From assembly GCA_020831805.1 (NCBI GenBank), contig JAFIFX010000002.1, forward strand, positions 248,001 through 312,000: 64,000 bases of DNA, written 5' to 3'. The position numbers and the translations under genes were made by a program. The notes below the pieces were generated by a model, which was not told where the DNA came from, did no database searches, and worked only from the letters and a program-made list of their open reading frames with translations. The DNA is from Planctomycetota bacterium (lineage in GTDB: Bacteria > Planctomycetota > Phycisphaerae > Phycisphaerales > UBA1924). The first letter of the stretch is position 1, and the number at the start of each line of letters is the position of its first letter. Below, piece after piece: positions 17,111-26,125 of this stretch.

Positions 17111-17692
17111 TCAGGATGCACAGGATGCCCCGCCGGATCCCGACACCCGGTTCCACGGCATCCTGCCCAGCAGCATGGCCATCCCGCACCAGCCCGTCGC
17201 GCCAGCGAACATCAGCCCGCAGCCGACAAAGGCCGAGATCGCCAAAAACCAAAGGTTCTGGGAGATCAGAGCGAGCACCACGCCCAGCACGATCAGGAAT
17301 CCGGCGGTGAGCTGCACCTGACGCATCACGGGCAGCCTCGGCGCGCCCGCTGGTTTGACGGTGGGCCGCCCGGACGCCTTCCAGGCCTCGATGCCGCCCG
17401 CCAGGTGGAAGACCCGTTCGCCCTGATTGGCGTACCGGCCAGCCGCGTCCGCCGAGCGGCGGCCCGAGCGGCACTGGAACACGAGCCGTGCGCCCGGGTG
17501 CCTGGCCCGCAGCACGGACGCGTCAAACTTCGACAGCGGCATCAGCTCCGCCCCGTCGATGCGCTCCTCGGCGTGCTCGAAGTCCTCGCGTACATCCACA
17601 ATGACCGTGTTGCCCTCCCGCACCCAGCCTTCGAGCATCTCGGGGGACAGTTCGGTCAGCTCGGTCTTGTCGCTCTGTGTCGCGGTGCTCAT
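17111..17692 (-). CDS. Rhodanese with C-terminal DUF2892-like membrane hairpin
   Basis: The 193-residue product has a rhodanese domain at about 15-115 with active-site loop CRSGRRS (Cys near 74) and the HLAGGIEAWKASG ending. Two hydrophobic segments at about 130-180 form a DUF2892-like tail that would hold it at the inner membrane. Rhodaneses move sulfane sulfur from persulfides to acceptors. Its start overlaps the stop of the MBL-rhodanese gene by ATGA and TauE/SafE follows, consistent with a sulfide-detoxification operon. Confidence 0.85.
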   Translation of the reverse strand: MSTATQSDKTELTELSPEMLEGWVREGNTVIVDVREDFEHAEERIDGAELMPLSKFDASVLRARHPGARLVFQCRSGRRSADAAGRYANQGERVFHLAGGIEAWKASGRPTVKPAGAPRLPVMRQVQLTAGFLIVLGVVLALISQNLWFLAISAFVGCGLMFAGATGWCGMAMLLGRMPWNRVSGSGGASCAS

Positions 17693-19137
17693 GCGTTCAC
17701 CTGTTCGCCTTTCTTCCCGGCCGCCTGCTCCCAGGCCAGGTAACCACCCCTCAGATTGATCACGTCGAAACCGTTGCGCTGCAGGAACGACGAGGCCCGC
17801 GCCGAGCGCACGCCGCTGCGGCAGTGCACCAGCAGCGGCCCGCCGCCCGGGACTTCGTCCAGCCGCGACGCCAGGCGCGTGTGCGCGATATTGGTCGCGC
17901 CGTCGATGTGCCCCTCGTCGTACTCGGTCTTCCGGCGCACATCCAGCACGCGGACAGCGCCATCCCCGACCAGGCCGACCGCCTCCTTCGCGGGGACCTC
18001 GCGGACCGTGTCCAGCCGGTGCGTCCCGTCCGCGTAGGAGCCGATCTCCGACGCGTCGAACCAGCCGCGGATGTCGTCGAGCCCGACGCGGATCAGGTCC
18101 CGCACCGTCTCGTCCAGCCGTTCCGGCTCAACGATCAGCACGATCGGCTCGTCCACGCCGATCAGCGAGCCCGCGTCGGTGTTGAACGACTTGATCAGCG
18201 GAAGCGAGAGCGAGCCGGGGATGTGCCCGTCGCGGTACGCCGCCCACTCGCGGGTGTCCGCCACCGCCACCGTCTTTGTATCGATCCCGCGCAGCTCGTC
18301 CACGGACAGCTTCTTCGGTTCCGGGACGCCGCCCAGCACGGGCGGGCCTTCTTTGTTGATCTTCTTCATGTACGCAAAGTACAACGGCGGTTCCGGCTGC
18401 CCGCTGAGGATGAAATCGACGAAGCCCTGCTCGTCCGTGGCGGCCCGGATCGCCGGGTTGAACCGCTTCTCATAGCCCACCGTGCTCATCGGCACCGCGC
18501 CGAGCGCCTTGCCGCAGGCGCTGCCCGCGCCGTGGCCCGGCCAGACCTGCACGAAGTCGGGCAGGTCGTCGAGCTTGTGCACGGTCTGGTACAGCCGCCT
18601 GGCGGACGGCTCCATCGCCCCCGCGTGCCCGGCGGCCGATTCGAGCAGGTCCGGACGGCCCAGATCGCCGACGAACACGAAGTCCCCGGTCGCAACGCCG
18701 ATCGGCGCGTCCGCGCCCGCGCCGTGGTCGGTCACGAGATACACGAGATGCTCGGGCGTGTGCCCCGGCGTGTGGACGGCCTTGATCTCGATCTGACCGA
18801 TGTGGAACGAGTCCCCGTCCTTGAGCAGCCGGTGGTCGTACGAACCGCCGCCGGGCTTCTTGTCGAGCCACCGGTACTTCCAGTCCGCGTCGCCCTCGTC
18901 AGAGACATAGACCTTCGCCCCGACGCGCTCGGCCAGCTCGCGCGAGCCGGACACGAAGTCCGCGTGGATGTGCGTCTCCGCCGTCGCCACGATCCGCAGC
19001 CCGTTGTCCTCGGCCAGCCCGATGTAGCGATCAATATCCCGCTCGGGGTCGATCACCACCGCCTCGCCGGTCCGTTGGCAGCCGATCAGGTAGGCGGCCT
19101 GGGCGAGCTTCTCGTCGTAGATCATGCGCATGAACAT
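17689..19137 (-). CDS. MBL-fold persulfide dioxygenase fused to two rhodanese domains
   Basis: The 482-residue product starts with an ETHE1/CstB-like metallo-beta-lactamase domain (about 1-240) with THIHADFVSG, HTPGHTPEHL and FVGDLGRPDL. These supply the Fe(II) ligands that oxidise glutathione or other low-molecular-weight persulfide to sulfite. A first rhodanese-like domain (about 260-355) has no cysteine at the loop position (LIVEPERLDE) and is probably structural. The C-terminal one (about 370-480) keeps the active loop HCRSGVRSA. It begins the operon that continues with a rhodanese and a TauE/SafE permease. Confidence 0.9.
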   Translation of the reverse strand: MFMRMIYDEKLAQAAYLIGCQRTGEAVVIDPERDIDRYIGLAEDNGLRIVATAETHIHADFVSGSRELAERVGAKVYVSDEGDADWKYRWLDKKPGGGSYDHRLLKDGDSFHIGQIEIKAVHTPGHTPEHLVYLVTDHGAGADAPIGVATGDFVFVGDLGRPDLLESAAGHAGAMEPSARRLYQTVHKLDDLPDFVQVWPGHGAGSACGKALGAVPMSTVGYEKRFNPAIRAATDEQGFVDFILSGQPEPPLYFAYMKKINKEGPPVLGGVPEPKKLSVDELRGIDTKTVAVADTREWAAYRDGHIPGSLSLPLIKSFNTDAGSLIGVDEPIVLIVEPERLDETVRDLIRVGLDDIRGWFDASEIGSYADGTHRLDTVREVPAKEAVGLVGDGAVRVLDVRRKTEYDEGHIDGATNIAHTRLASRLDEVPGGGPLLVHCRSGVRSARASSFLQRNGFDVINLRGGYLAWEQAAGKKGEQVNA

Positions 19138-19167
19138 GGTGGGCCCTCATGGATGGTCCTGCTGTGC

Positions 19168-19176
19168 ATTCTAACA
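19168..19176 (-). promoter_or_regulatory. Candidate extended -10 promoter of the sulfide-detoxification operon
   Basis: On the minus strand TGTTAGAAT reads as an extended -10 (TG-N-TAGAAT, 5/6 to TATAAT), about 30 nt before the start codon of the MBL-rhodanese gene. No convincing -35 accompanies it, as is common with extended -10 promoters. Confidence 0.35.
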
Positions 19177-19231
19177 ACCATGTTCCGCCGGCCTTTGTTC
19201 AGCCATGAGAATTTCCGGTCTAGCATGCCCC

Positions 19232-19864
19232 ATGAAGCGCAAGACCACACAAGCCCGAACCCTCGCGGTGTACGCCGGCGTCCTGGCGCCGACCCTGCTC
19301 CTGACCGCCTGCGGCGATCCGGAGATTGAGGAGCACCGGGTCCCCAAGGGGGTCGAGACGATCCCGGACGCCGACACGCCCACCGCCCCCCCAGCGGCCA
19401 CCCAGCCGCCCGCCGCCGACCCGTACGGCGCCCCGGCCGCGGCTTCCGACGCGGACCGCCCCTGGACCGCTCCCGCGGCGTGGCGGTTTGACCCGACCGA
19501 GCGTCCCATGCGGCTGGCGACCTACGAAGCCCCGGCCGACGGCGTTCCCGTCGAGGTCGCCATCACCCGCTTCCCCGGCGATGTCGGCGGCATGCTCGCC
19601 AATGTCAACCGGTGGCGCGGCCAGATCGGCCTCCAGCCCGTCACCGAGGCGCAACTCGAAGACGCCATCGAGCGAGCGGACAACCTCGGCTTCGAGATCA
19701 GCCTGATGCACCTCGAAGGCCCGGAGCTGCACATGCTCGCCGCGAGCATCTACGAAACCGCGGCGGACCGCACCTGGTTCGTCCGCGTGACCGAGCGCCC
19801 GGAGCGCGCCGCGATGGTCAAGGACGAGGTCTTCGCCTTCGCCCGCACCTTCGGGGCGGACTGA
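19232..19864 (+). CDS. Secreted lipoprotein of unknown function beside cytochrome c genes
   Basis: I prefer the second in-frame ATG, which gives a normal signal peptide (MKRKTTQ..., lipobox LTAC), for 210 residues; the track start adds 9 residues. No clear ribosome-binding site precedes either. A Pro/Ala-rich linker (about 30-75) is followed by a compact domain beginning WTAPAAWRF and containing ITRFPGDVGGMLANVNRWRGQIGL. It appears anchored to a membrane in the periplasm. My recollection is that similar proteins occur near cytochrome c biogenesis genes in planctomycetes, which needs a database check. A membrane-protein gene on the other strand separates it from ccsBA. No function is assigned. 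Confidence 0.65.
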   Translation: MKRKTTQARTLAVYAGVLAPTLLLTACGDPEIEEHRVPKGVETIPDADTPTAPPAATQPPAADPYGAPAAASDADRPWTAPAAWRFDPTERPMRLATYEAPADGVPVEVAITRFPGDVGGMLANVNRWRGQIGLQPVTEAQLEDAIERADNLGFEISLMHLEGPELHMLAASIYETAADRTWFVRVTERPERAAMVKDEVFAFARTFGAD

Positions 19865-19869
19865 GTTGC

Positions 19870-20643
19870 TCAGCCGATCGCCGATGCGGTGATCGGTGCG
19901 GCCTGCGAGTAGCCTTCCTTCTTGAGCCGGTTCACGATCTGCATCACCACCGAAAGGCTCACGGTCACGCCCTGCGCCCCGATGTTGCGGTAGTACAGCC
20001 GGTCGTCCTCGTCGGTGAAGCGGTCGGCCTTGAGATACTGGCGGATATGGCCGGTGGAATCCTTCAGCGCCGAGTGCAGGTCCATCAGCATCGAGACCAG
20101 CTCGGGCGCGAGGTACTCGGAGTACTTCATGTTCAGGATGCTCCACACATCCTCGGCCTTCTCGTTGAGGTAGTCGTAGGTCCGATCCGTAAACAGTTCC
20201 CCCGCGTCGATCCGGGATTCGAGCGCGGCGGGGTCGAGGGCGCACAGCTCATCGAACAGCGCGGCCCGCTGTCCCCGGATCGACGCAAGGTTTTCGTCCT
20301 CGCCCGCCTCGGGATCGATCTGCGGCCGGAACCGGAAGACCCGCGTCGCGATCCCGTCGCGGAGCCGGTTGCTCGTCCGCGCGATGAGGTAATCCACCTG
20401 ACCCTGCACGATCTTCCAACGCCTCGACTTGGTCCGAACAAGCAGCGAATCGATGATGAACAGCGTGAACGCCGCCCCGAGCAGCTCGGAGATCATGTTC
20501 AGCGTGAAATCCGGTGCGTACGACCGCAGCCCGATCAGCACCGCGATCGTGAACCCCATCACCCCGTAGACCAGCAGCGGCAGGTCGGAGCTGGGAAACC
20601 GTTTCGCAATACGGGCACGCAGCGACTGTTTGCGATCTTCCAC
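19870..20643 (-). CDS. Two-TM membrane protein with cytoplasmic helical domain, unknown function
   Basis: The 257-residue product has two N-terminal hydrophobic segments (about 22-40 and 48-68), then about 185 mostly helical, charged residues with several Arg-rich patches (RTKSRRWKIVQGQVDYLIART). I recognise no family. It is convergent with the lipoprotein gene (5 nt between stops) and divergent from the cytochrome c synthase gene, so it is its own transcription unit. Confidence 0.7.
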   Translation of the reverse strand: MEDRKQSLRARIAKRFPSSDLPLLVYGVMGFTIAVLIGLRSYAPDFTLNMISELLGAAFTLFIIDSLLVRTKSRRWKIVQGQVDYLIARTSNRLRDGIATRVFRFRPQIDPEAGEDENLASIRGQRAALFDELCALDPAALESRIDAGELFTDRTYDYLNEKAEDVWSILNMKYSEYLAPELVSMLMDLHSALKDSTGHIRQYLKADRFTDEDDRLYYRNIGAQGVTVSLSVVMQIVNRLKKEGYSQAAPITASAIG

Positions 20644-20857
20644 TGGAGCTTCTCCGGTTCAGGGAACCCCGGCGATCGGCCGGTGGGACCATCTTACTGC
20701 CGATCAGCCGACCCACGCGTCGCCTGATCAACGGCACGCATCAACAAGTTGCTCCGGTGTCTCTCTCTCTGCGACCAATCTGCAACACCGCGGCCGCTCC
20801 GGTGGGACCGGTGCGGTATCCTCCGGATGCCACGCACTCTCTCGCACGGAGTCTGAC

Positions 20858-23851
20858 ATGATCCGCACCCTTTTCGCTCCCCTTGCCTCCCTGCGCCTCA
20901 CCGTGCTCCTGCTCGCCCTGTCGATGGTGCTGATCTTCGTTGGCACCCTCGCCCAGGTCCGTGTCGGGGTCTGGGAAGCGGTGGACACCTATTTCCGCAG
21001 CGCGATCGCGTGGGTGGACCTCCAACTGCTGGTCCCCGAGTCGTTGGGCCGCGTGCCCTACAGCGTGCCGTTCCCGGGCGGCGCGACGATCGGCCTGCTG
21101 CTCCTGCTCAACCTGCTGGCCGCCCATTCGGTCCGCTTCAAGCTCACCAAGCGTCGTTTCGGCGTCATGCTGCTCCACGCCGGGCTCATCGTCCTGCTCG
21201 CCGGTGAGTTCGTCACCGCCGTCTTCGCCGACGAGGGCCTGATGAGCATCAACGAGGGCCAGACCGTCCGCTTCGTCGAAGACATCCGCACGGCCGAGTT
21301 GGCGGTCATCGACCCGACCGACCCCGATGCCGACCGGGTGATCACCGTGCCGGGCGTGCTGCTCGAGCGGGCCGCCCGGACCGGCAAGCCCGTGCGCCAC
21401 GATTCGCTGCCCTTCGAGATCGAGGTGACCGAGTGGATGCCCAACGCGCGGCTGCTCCGCGCCACCGGCAACGCACGCCCCGCGGCCGACCATGGCGTCG
21501 GCGCCGAGGCGTTCCCCGAAGCCTTGCCGCCCGTCCGCGGCGTCGACGGCGCCCAGACCGACGCCCCCGCCGCGGTCGTCCGGCTGATCCAGAACAACCG
21601 ATCGCTGGGCACCTGGCTGCTCTGGGCCAATCTGATCGATCCCCAGGCCGTCGAGACCGCCGATGCCCGCTACGGGCTCGCGCTGCGATTCCGGCGCACC
21701 TACAAGCCCTACGAGCTGACCCTGCTCGAGTTCCGCCACGACCGCTTCGTCGGCACCCAGATCGCCCGCAACTTCTCCAGCCGCCTCCGACTGGTCGATC
21801 CCGAGCGCGGCGTGGACCGCGAAGTCCTCATCTGGATGAACAACCCGCTGCGATACCGCGGCGCGACCTTTTACCAGGCCTCCTACAAGCCCGACGAGTC
21901 CGGCACCATCCTCCAGGTCGTCCGCAACCCCGGCGCGGTCCTGCCCTACGCGGCGTGCATCCTCGTCGCGATCGGCATGCTCTGGCACTTCGGCCTGGGC
22001 ATGACCGCCTTCCTGCGCCGACGGGGTGAACGGGCGGCCCGCGAGCGGGCATCCGGAACCGCCCCGGCCCCGAGCCCCGCCCGCAGGGCCCTCCCGTGGG
22101 CGGTGGGGGCCCTCGGCCTGCTCATCGCCGGTTCCGAGCTCGCCCGCCCGGTGCCTTCGGGCCAGTACGACCTGCGAACCTTCGGCCTGCTGCCCGTCTC
22201 CTCCGGCGGGCGCGTCAAGCCCATGGACACCGCCGCCCGCCACGCGCTCATGGTCGCCGGGGGGCGGCAATCCGTCCGCCATGAAGAAGGTTCCGTGCCC
22301 GCGATCGAGTTTCTGGTCGGCCTGATGGCCCGGCCCGAGGCCATCGCCGATCTGCCCGTGGTCCGCGTCGATCATCCCGATGTGCTCTCGCTGCTCGACC
22401 TGACCCCGGAACAAGGGGGACGCGTCAGCCTCAACACGATCGAGCCGCACTGGGAGCGGATCGCGGACCAGGCACACCGCGCCTTCGACATCGATTCCAA
22501 GCGCCGCGACGCCTTCCAGCGGGCCGTCGTCCGGCTCTACATCTCGGTCGATACGCTGCTGGCCAACGCCCGCATGCGGGACCCGTACATCGTGCCCCCG
22601 CTGCGTGAGGGCGAGGAGTGGCAGAGTTTTCACGCCGCGTTTCTTGAGTCGGGCATCGCACGCCCGGAGGGGCATCCCACCACGCCGCACGGTGCTTCGA
22701 ACCTTGAGGGCATCCACCCCGCCGTGGCCTACGCCATCGCCATGATGACCGCCTACAGCGAGTCGGACCCCGAGGCCTTCAACCGGGCCGTCGGCGGCTA
22801 CCACGCGCTGCTGCGCCGCGAGATGCCGGCCACCATGCGACGAATGGATCTCGAAGTCCTCTTCAACCGCGCCCGCCTCTTCGCCGGAACCACCGCGGTC
22901 TATGTGCTCGCGTTCATGCTGATCATCGGCTCGATGTTCCTCCGCCTGCGATCCGATCAGGGTGCCGGCCGAGGTTCACTCGCGCCGGAACGCATGCGCG
23001 TCTCGGCGGTCGGCCTGCTCTGGGCCGCGTTCGCGGTGCACACCCTGGCCATCGCGATCCGGATCTACCTCCAGGGCCGCCCGCCGGTCACGAACCTCTA
23101 TTCATCGGCGGTGTTCGTCGGCTGGGCCGCGGTGCTGCTGGGTCTTCTGCTCGAGCGGTGGCACCCGATCGGCGTCGCCGCCCTCGGGGCGGCGGGGGTG
23201 GGCTTCGCCACGCTGATCGTGGCCCACAACCTCGGCTCCGACGGCGACACCATGCAGATGATGCAGGCCGTGCTCGACAGCAACTTCTGGCTGGCTACCC
23301 ATGTGATCACGATCACCCTGGGCTACTCGGCCACTTTCCTCGCCGGGGCGCTCGGGGCCGCCTATATCCTGCTCGGCGTCTTCACCCGCCTGCTCACGAA
23401 AGAGCGTGCCCAGACCCTCACCAAGATGGTCTACGCCGTCGTCTGCTTCGCCCTGCTGCTCAGCTTCGTCGGGACGGTGCTCGGCGGGATCTGGGCGGAC
23501 CAGTCCTGGGGCCGCTTCTGGGGCTGGGATCCGAAGGAGAACGGGGCCGCCCTGGTCGTCCTGCTCGCCGCGATCATCCTCCACGCCCGCTGGGCCGGCA
23601 TTATCCGCCAGCGCGGCATCATGGCCCTGGCCGTGGGCGGCAACATCGTCACCGCGTGGAGTTGGTTCGGCACCAACATGCTCGGCATTGGTCTGCACTC
23701 CTACGGGTTTATGGAGTCAGCGGTCTTCTGGCTCATCGCGTTCGTCGTGTCCCAGCTCGCGTTGATCGCGCTGGCGCTGTTGCCGATGGCCGCGTGGCGG
23801 AGCCACGCCGCGGATCCGTCGCACGGAGTTGCGAATCAGTCGCAGCGGTGA
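20858..23851 (+). CDS. ccsBA: Fused ResB-CcsA (CcsBA) cytochrome c haem synthase
   Basis: The system II synthase carries haem across the inner membrane and ligates it to CxxCH apocytochromes. I start at the ATG with GGAG (MIRTLFAPLASLRLTV), giving 997 residues; the track version has 76 extra, non-family residues. The N-terminal about 440 residues are ResB/CcsB-like, with LTVLLLALSMVLIFVGTLAQ and a large periplasmic loop. The C-terminal about 320 residues are CcsA, with the haem-handling WWD-type motif SWGRFWGWDPKENGAALV and flanking conserved His in TM segments. nrfH and nrfA follow on the same strand, 68 nt away, so it likely matures these multihaem proteins. Confidence 0.92.
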   Translation: MIRTLFAPLASLRLTVLLLALSMVLIFVGTLAQVRVGVWEAVDTYFRSAIAWVDLQLLVPESLGRVPYSVPFPGGATIGLLLLLNLLAAHSVRFKLTKRRFGVMLLHAGLIVLLAGEFVTAVFADEGLMSINEGQTVRFVEDIRTAELAVIDPTDPDADRVITVPGVLLERAARTGKPVRHDSLPFEIEVTEWMPNARLLRATGNARPAADHGVGAEAFPEALPPVRGVDGAQTDAPAAVVRLIQNNRSLGTWLLWANLIDPQAVETADARYGLALRFRRTYKPYELTLLEFRHDRFVGTQIARNFSSRLRLVDPERGVDREVLIWMNNPLRYRGATFYQASYKPDESGTILQVVRNPGAVLPYAACILVAIGMLWHFGLGMTAFLRRRGERAARERASGTAPAPSPARRALPWAVGALGLLIAGSELARPVPSGQYDLRTFGLLPVSSGGRVKPMDTAARHALMVAGGRQSVRHEEGSVPAIEFLVGLMARPEAIADLPVVRVDHPDVLSLLDLTPEQGGRVSLNTIEPHWERIADQAHRAFDIDSKRRDAFQRAVVRLYISVDTLLANARMRDPYIVPPLREGEEWQSFHAAFLESGIARPEGHPTTPHGASNLEGIHPAVAYAIAMMTAYSESDPEAFNRAVGGYHALLRREMPATMRRMDLEVLFNRARLFAGTTAVYVLAFMLIIGSMFLRLRSDQGAGRGSLAPERMRVSAVGLLWAAFAVHTLAIAIRIYLQGRPPVTNLYSSAVFVGWAAVLLGLLLERWHPIGVAALGAAGVGFATLIVAHNLGSDGDTMQMMQAVLDSNFWLATHVITITLGYSATFLAGALGAAYILLGVFTRLLTKERAQTLTKMVYAVVCFALLLSFVGTVLGGIWADQSWGRFWGWDPKENGAALVVLLAAIILHARWAGIIRQRGIMALAVGGNIVTAWSWFGTNMLGIGLHSYGFMESAVFWLIAFVVSQLALIALALLPMAAWRSHAADPSHGVANQSQR

Positions 23852-23868
23852 GCGGTCGGACACCCGGG

Positions 23869-23897
23869 TTGTAGGTACCCGCGCATCGTGTTAGACT
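23869..23897 (+). promoter_or_regulatory. Candidate nrfHA promoter
   Basis: TTGTAG and TAGACT are 17 nt apart and the -10 carries an extended TG (TGTTAGACT). The predicted start of transcription lies about 15 nt before the nrfH ATG. Matches are modest, so this is tentative; nrfH could also be read from the ccsBA transcript. Confidence 0.35.
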
Positions 23898-23919
23898 CCC
23901 GTACGCACACAGGATCCGG

Positions 23920-24447
23920 ATGACACGCACGAACGCACAATCAGGGCACGCCCCGAACGGGGGATGCAGGAACGGCTGGCGCCGGGGCCTCATCGCGCAG
24001 GTCGGCTTCCTGCCTATCGCCGCGTGCGTCCTGCTGGGCATGCTCGCCGGCATCGGTTCGTTCACCTTCGGCTACGGCCAGGGCGCGTCCTATCTGTCCA
24101 ACGACCCCGCGGCCTGCGCCAACTGTCACGTGATGCAGGACCACTACAACTCGTGGCAGAACTCCAGCCACAAGCATGTGGCCACCTGCAACGACTGCCA
24201 CCTCTCCCATCACCCCATCGGCAAGTGGATCACCAAGGGCGACAACGGCTTCTTCCACTCGCTCGCCTTCACGACCGGCAACTACCCCGACCCGATCCGT
24301 ATCAAGCCCCGCAACAGCCGCGTCACACAGAACGCGTGCCTGCAATGCCACAGCGATTTCGTACACAGCATGCTGCCGCAACGCCCCGGCGGCGACATGC
24401 TCTCCTGCGTTCATTGCCACTCCGATGTCGGCCACGCGCACAGATAG
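23920..24447 (+). CDS. nrfH: NrfH, membrane tetrahaem quinol dehydrogenase of nitrite reductase
   Basis: NrfH is a NapC/NirT-type cytochrome that oxidises menaquinol and passes electrons to NrfA. The 175-residue product begins after AGGA, has one TM segment (about 27-50) and four CxxCH haem sites: CANCH, CNDCH, CLQCH and CVHCH. Between the TM helix and the first haem the NrfH pattern GYGQGASYLSNDPAACANCHVM is seen. nrfA follows after 28 nt and the ccsBA synthase gene precedes. Confidence 0.93.
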   Translation: MTRTNAQSGHAPNGGCRNGWRRGLIAQVGFLPIAACVLLGMLAGIGSFTFGYGQGASYLSNDPAACANCHVMQDHYNSWQNSSHKHVATCNDCHLSHHPIGKWITKGDNGFFHSLAFTTGNYPDPIRIKPRNSRVTQNACLQCHSDFVHSMLPQRPGGDMLSCVHCHSDVGHAHR

Positions 24448-24475
24448 CCGACCCTGATCAGCACCGGTGACCACC

Positions 24476-26125
24476 ATGAGCGACCAGAAACCATCCGCCC
24501 CCCCCAAGAACCGCGCCAAGCGCAACTTCCTCCTGCTGCTCGGCGTGGTGGGGGTGGTGGCCGTCGCCACCGTCGTGGTCACCTTCACGCTGATCACCAT
24601 GTTCGAGCACAAGCAGGCCGCCCGTACGCCCTACCTGCGTATCGCCGACCTCAACGAGATCAGCGTCGACCCCGCGCCGTGGGGCCTGAACTGGCCGCAC
24701 CACTTCGAGCAGTACAAGCAGACCGCCGGCGACGAGTTCTACGGCGGGTCCAGCGCGATGCCGCAGAGCAAGCTCGAGCAGAGCCCGTGGCTCAAGCGGC
24801 TGTTCGCCGGCTACGCCTTCAGCATCGACTACCGCGAGGCCCGCGGCCACGCCTACATGCTCTACGACCAGGTGGTCACCGAACGCGTCAACCAACGCCC
24901 CCAGGCCGGCGCGTGCCTGCACTGCCACGCCTCGGTCAATGTCCTCTATCGCAAGGCCGGCCTCGAGGCCATGGGTCTGCCCGCCGACGACGAGGCCCTC
25001 GCCGGGGACTTCAACATGGAGGCAGTCATCAAGGGCTTCGAGACCCTCAGCCGCAAGCCGTACTTCGAGGTCCTCGAGATGCTCACCCAGATGCCCGATG
25101 GCACCGGGCCCGACGGCCGGCCCACCTTCGAGTCCCCGCCCGTCGGCGGCTTCAACGGCGCGCAGGTCCCCGAGGGCCACTTCGCCATGAGCGAGGCCCA
25201 CCCGGTCAGCTGCATCGACTGCCACAACCCCAACACCATGGAGATCCGCATCACCCGCCCGGGCTTCGTCCTCGGCATGGCCAAGCTCGCCGAGAGCGAC
25301 GACCCGCTGCCCCACATGCCCAGCGTCGAACGCTGGCGCCGGGGCAGCCGCGCCGAGCCGTACGACCCCAACAAGCTCGCCACACGCCAGGAGATGCGTT
25401 CGTTCGTCTGCGGCCAGTGCCATGTCGAGTACTACTGCGCCACCGAGGACACCCTGACCTTCCCATGGGGCCACGGCCTCAAGGTCGAGCACCTGGAACA
25501 ATACTGGGAAGAGCATGTCTTCCCCAACGGCACGCCTTTCTATGACTACAAGCACGGCGAGACCGGCGCGCCGCTCTTCAAGGCCCAGCACCCCGAGTTC
25601 GAGCTCTGGAGCCAGGGCATCCACGCCCGCTCCGGCGTGAGCTGTTCCGACTGCCACATGCCGTACGAGCGCGTCGGGGCGATGAAGCTGAGCAACCACA
25701 ATGTCCGCAGCCCGATGGAGAACATCAACAACGCCTGCCAGACCTGCCACAATGTCCCCGAACAGGAACTGCGCGACCGGGTCAGGGGCATCCAGGACCG
25801 AACCGTCGCCCTCAAGGAACGCGCGGCCGAGGCGATGACCGAGATGCTCGACGCCATCATGGAGGCCAAGGCCTCCGGCGCGAGCGAGGCGGACCTCGCC
25901 GAGGTCTTCGTACTCCAGCGCAAGTCCATGTGGCGGCTCGACTACATCGTCAGCGAGAACTCCAAGGGCTTCCACGCCGCCCAGGAAGCCGCCCGCATCC
26001 TCGGCGAATCCATCGACTACAGCCGGCGCGCCCAGGCCCTCGCCCTGCGCCTCCGCGCCCCCGACGCCCCATCGACCGATCACATGCCCGTCGTCCCCGT
26101 GCAGGGCGTCACCGAGGACCGCTGA
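24476..26125 (+). CDS. nrfA: NrfA, pentahaem ammonia-forming cytochrome c nitrite reductase (CxxCH variant)
   Basis: NrfA reduces nitrite to ammonium with six electrons in the periplasm. I start at the ATG (MSDQKPS) rather than the GTG 9 nt earlier, giving 549 residues. An N-terminal TM anchor (about 18-42) is kept. Five haem motifs appear: CLHCH (about 146), CIDCH (245), CGQCH (312), CSDCH (389) and CQTCH (421). CGQCHVEYYC, FPWGHGL and FKAQHPEFELW match NrfA. The first, active-site, haem has CxxCH where many NrfA have CxxCK, and about 60 extra residues lie between haems 1 and 2. The gene end overlaps the convergent pxpA by 17 nt. Confidence 0.92.
   Translation: MSDQKPSAPPKNRAKRNFLLLLGVVGVVAVATVVVTFTLITMFEHKQAARTPYLRIADLNEISVDPAPWGLNWPHHFEQYKQTAGDEFYGGSSAMPQSKLEQSPWLKRLFAGYAFSIDYREARGHAYMLYDQVVTERVNQRPQAGACLHCHASVNVLYRKAGLEAMGLPADDEALAGDFNMEAVIKGFETLSRKPYFEVLEMLTQMPDGTGPDGRPTFESPPVGGFNGAQVPEGHFAMSEAHPVSCIDCHNPNTMEIRITRPGFVLGMAKLAESDDPLPHMPSVERWRRGSRAEPYDPNKLATRQEMRSFVCGQCHVEYYCATEDTLTFPWGHGLKVEHLEQYWEEHVFPNGTPFYDYKHGETGAPLFKAQHPEFELWSQGIHARSGVSCSDCHMPYERVGAMKLSNHNVRSPMENINNACQTCHNVPEQELRDRVRGIQDRTVALKERAAEAMTEMLDAIMEAKASGASEADLAEVFVLQRKSMWRLDYIVSENSKGFHAAQEAARILGESIDYSRRAQALALRLRAPDAPSTDHMPVVPVQGVTEDR

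Noticed and set aside
20741-22804. 687-codon minus-strand ORF opposite ccsBA
   Set aside because: It is a shadow without ribosome-binding site or domain; ccsBA is complete on the plus strand.
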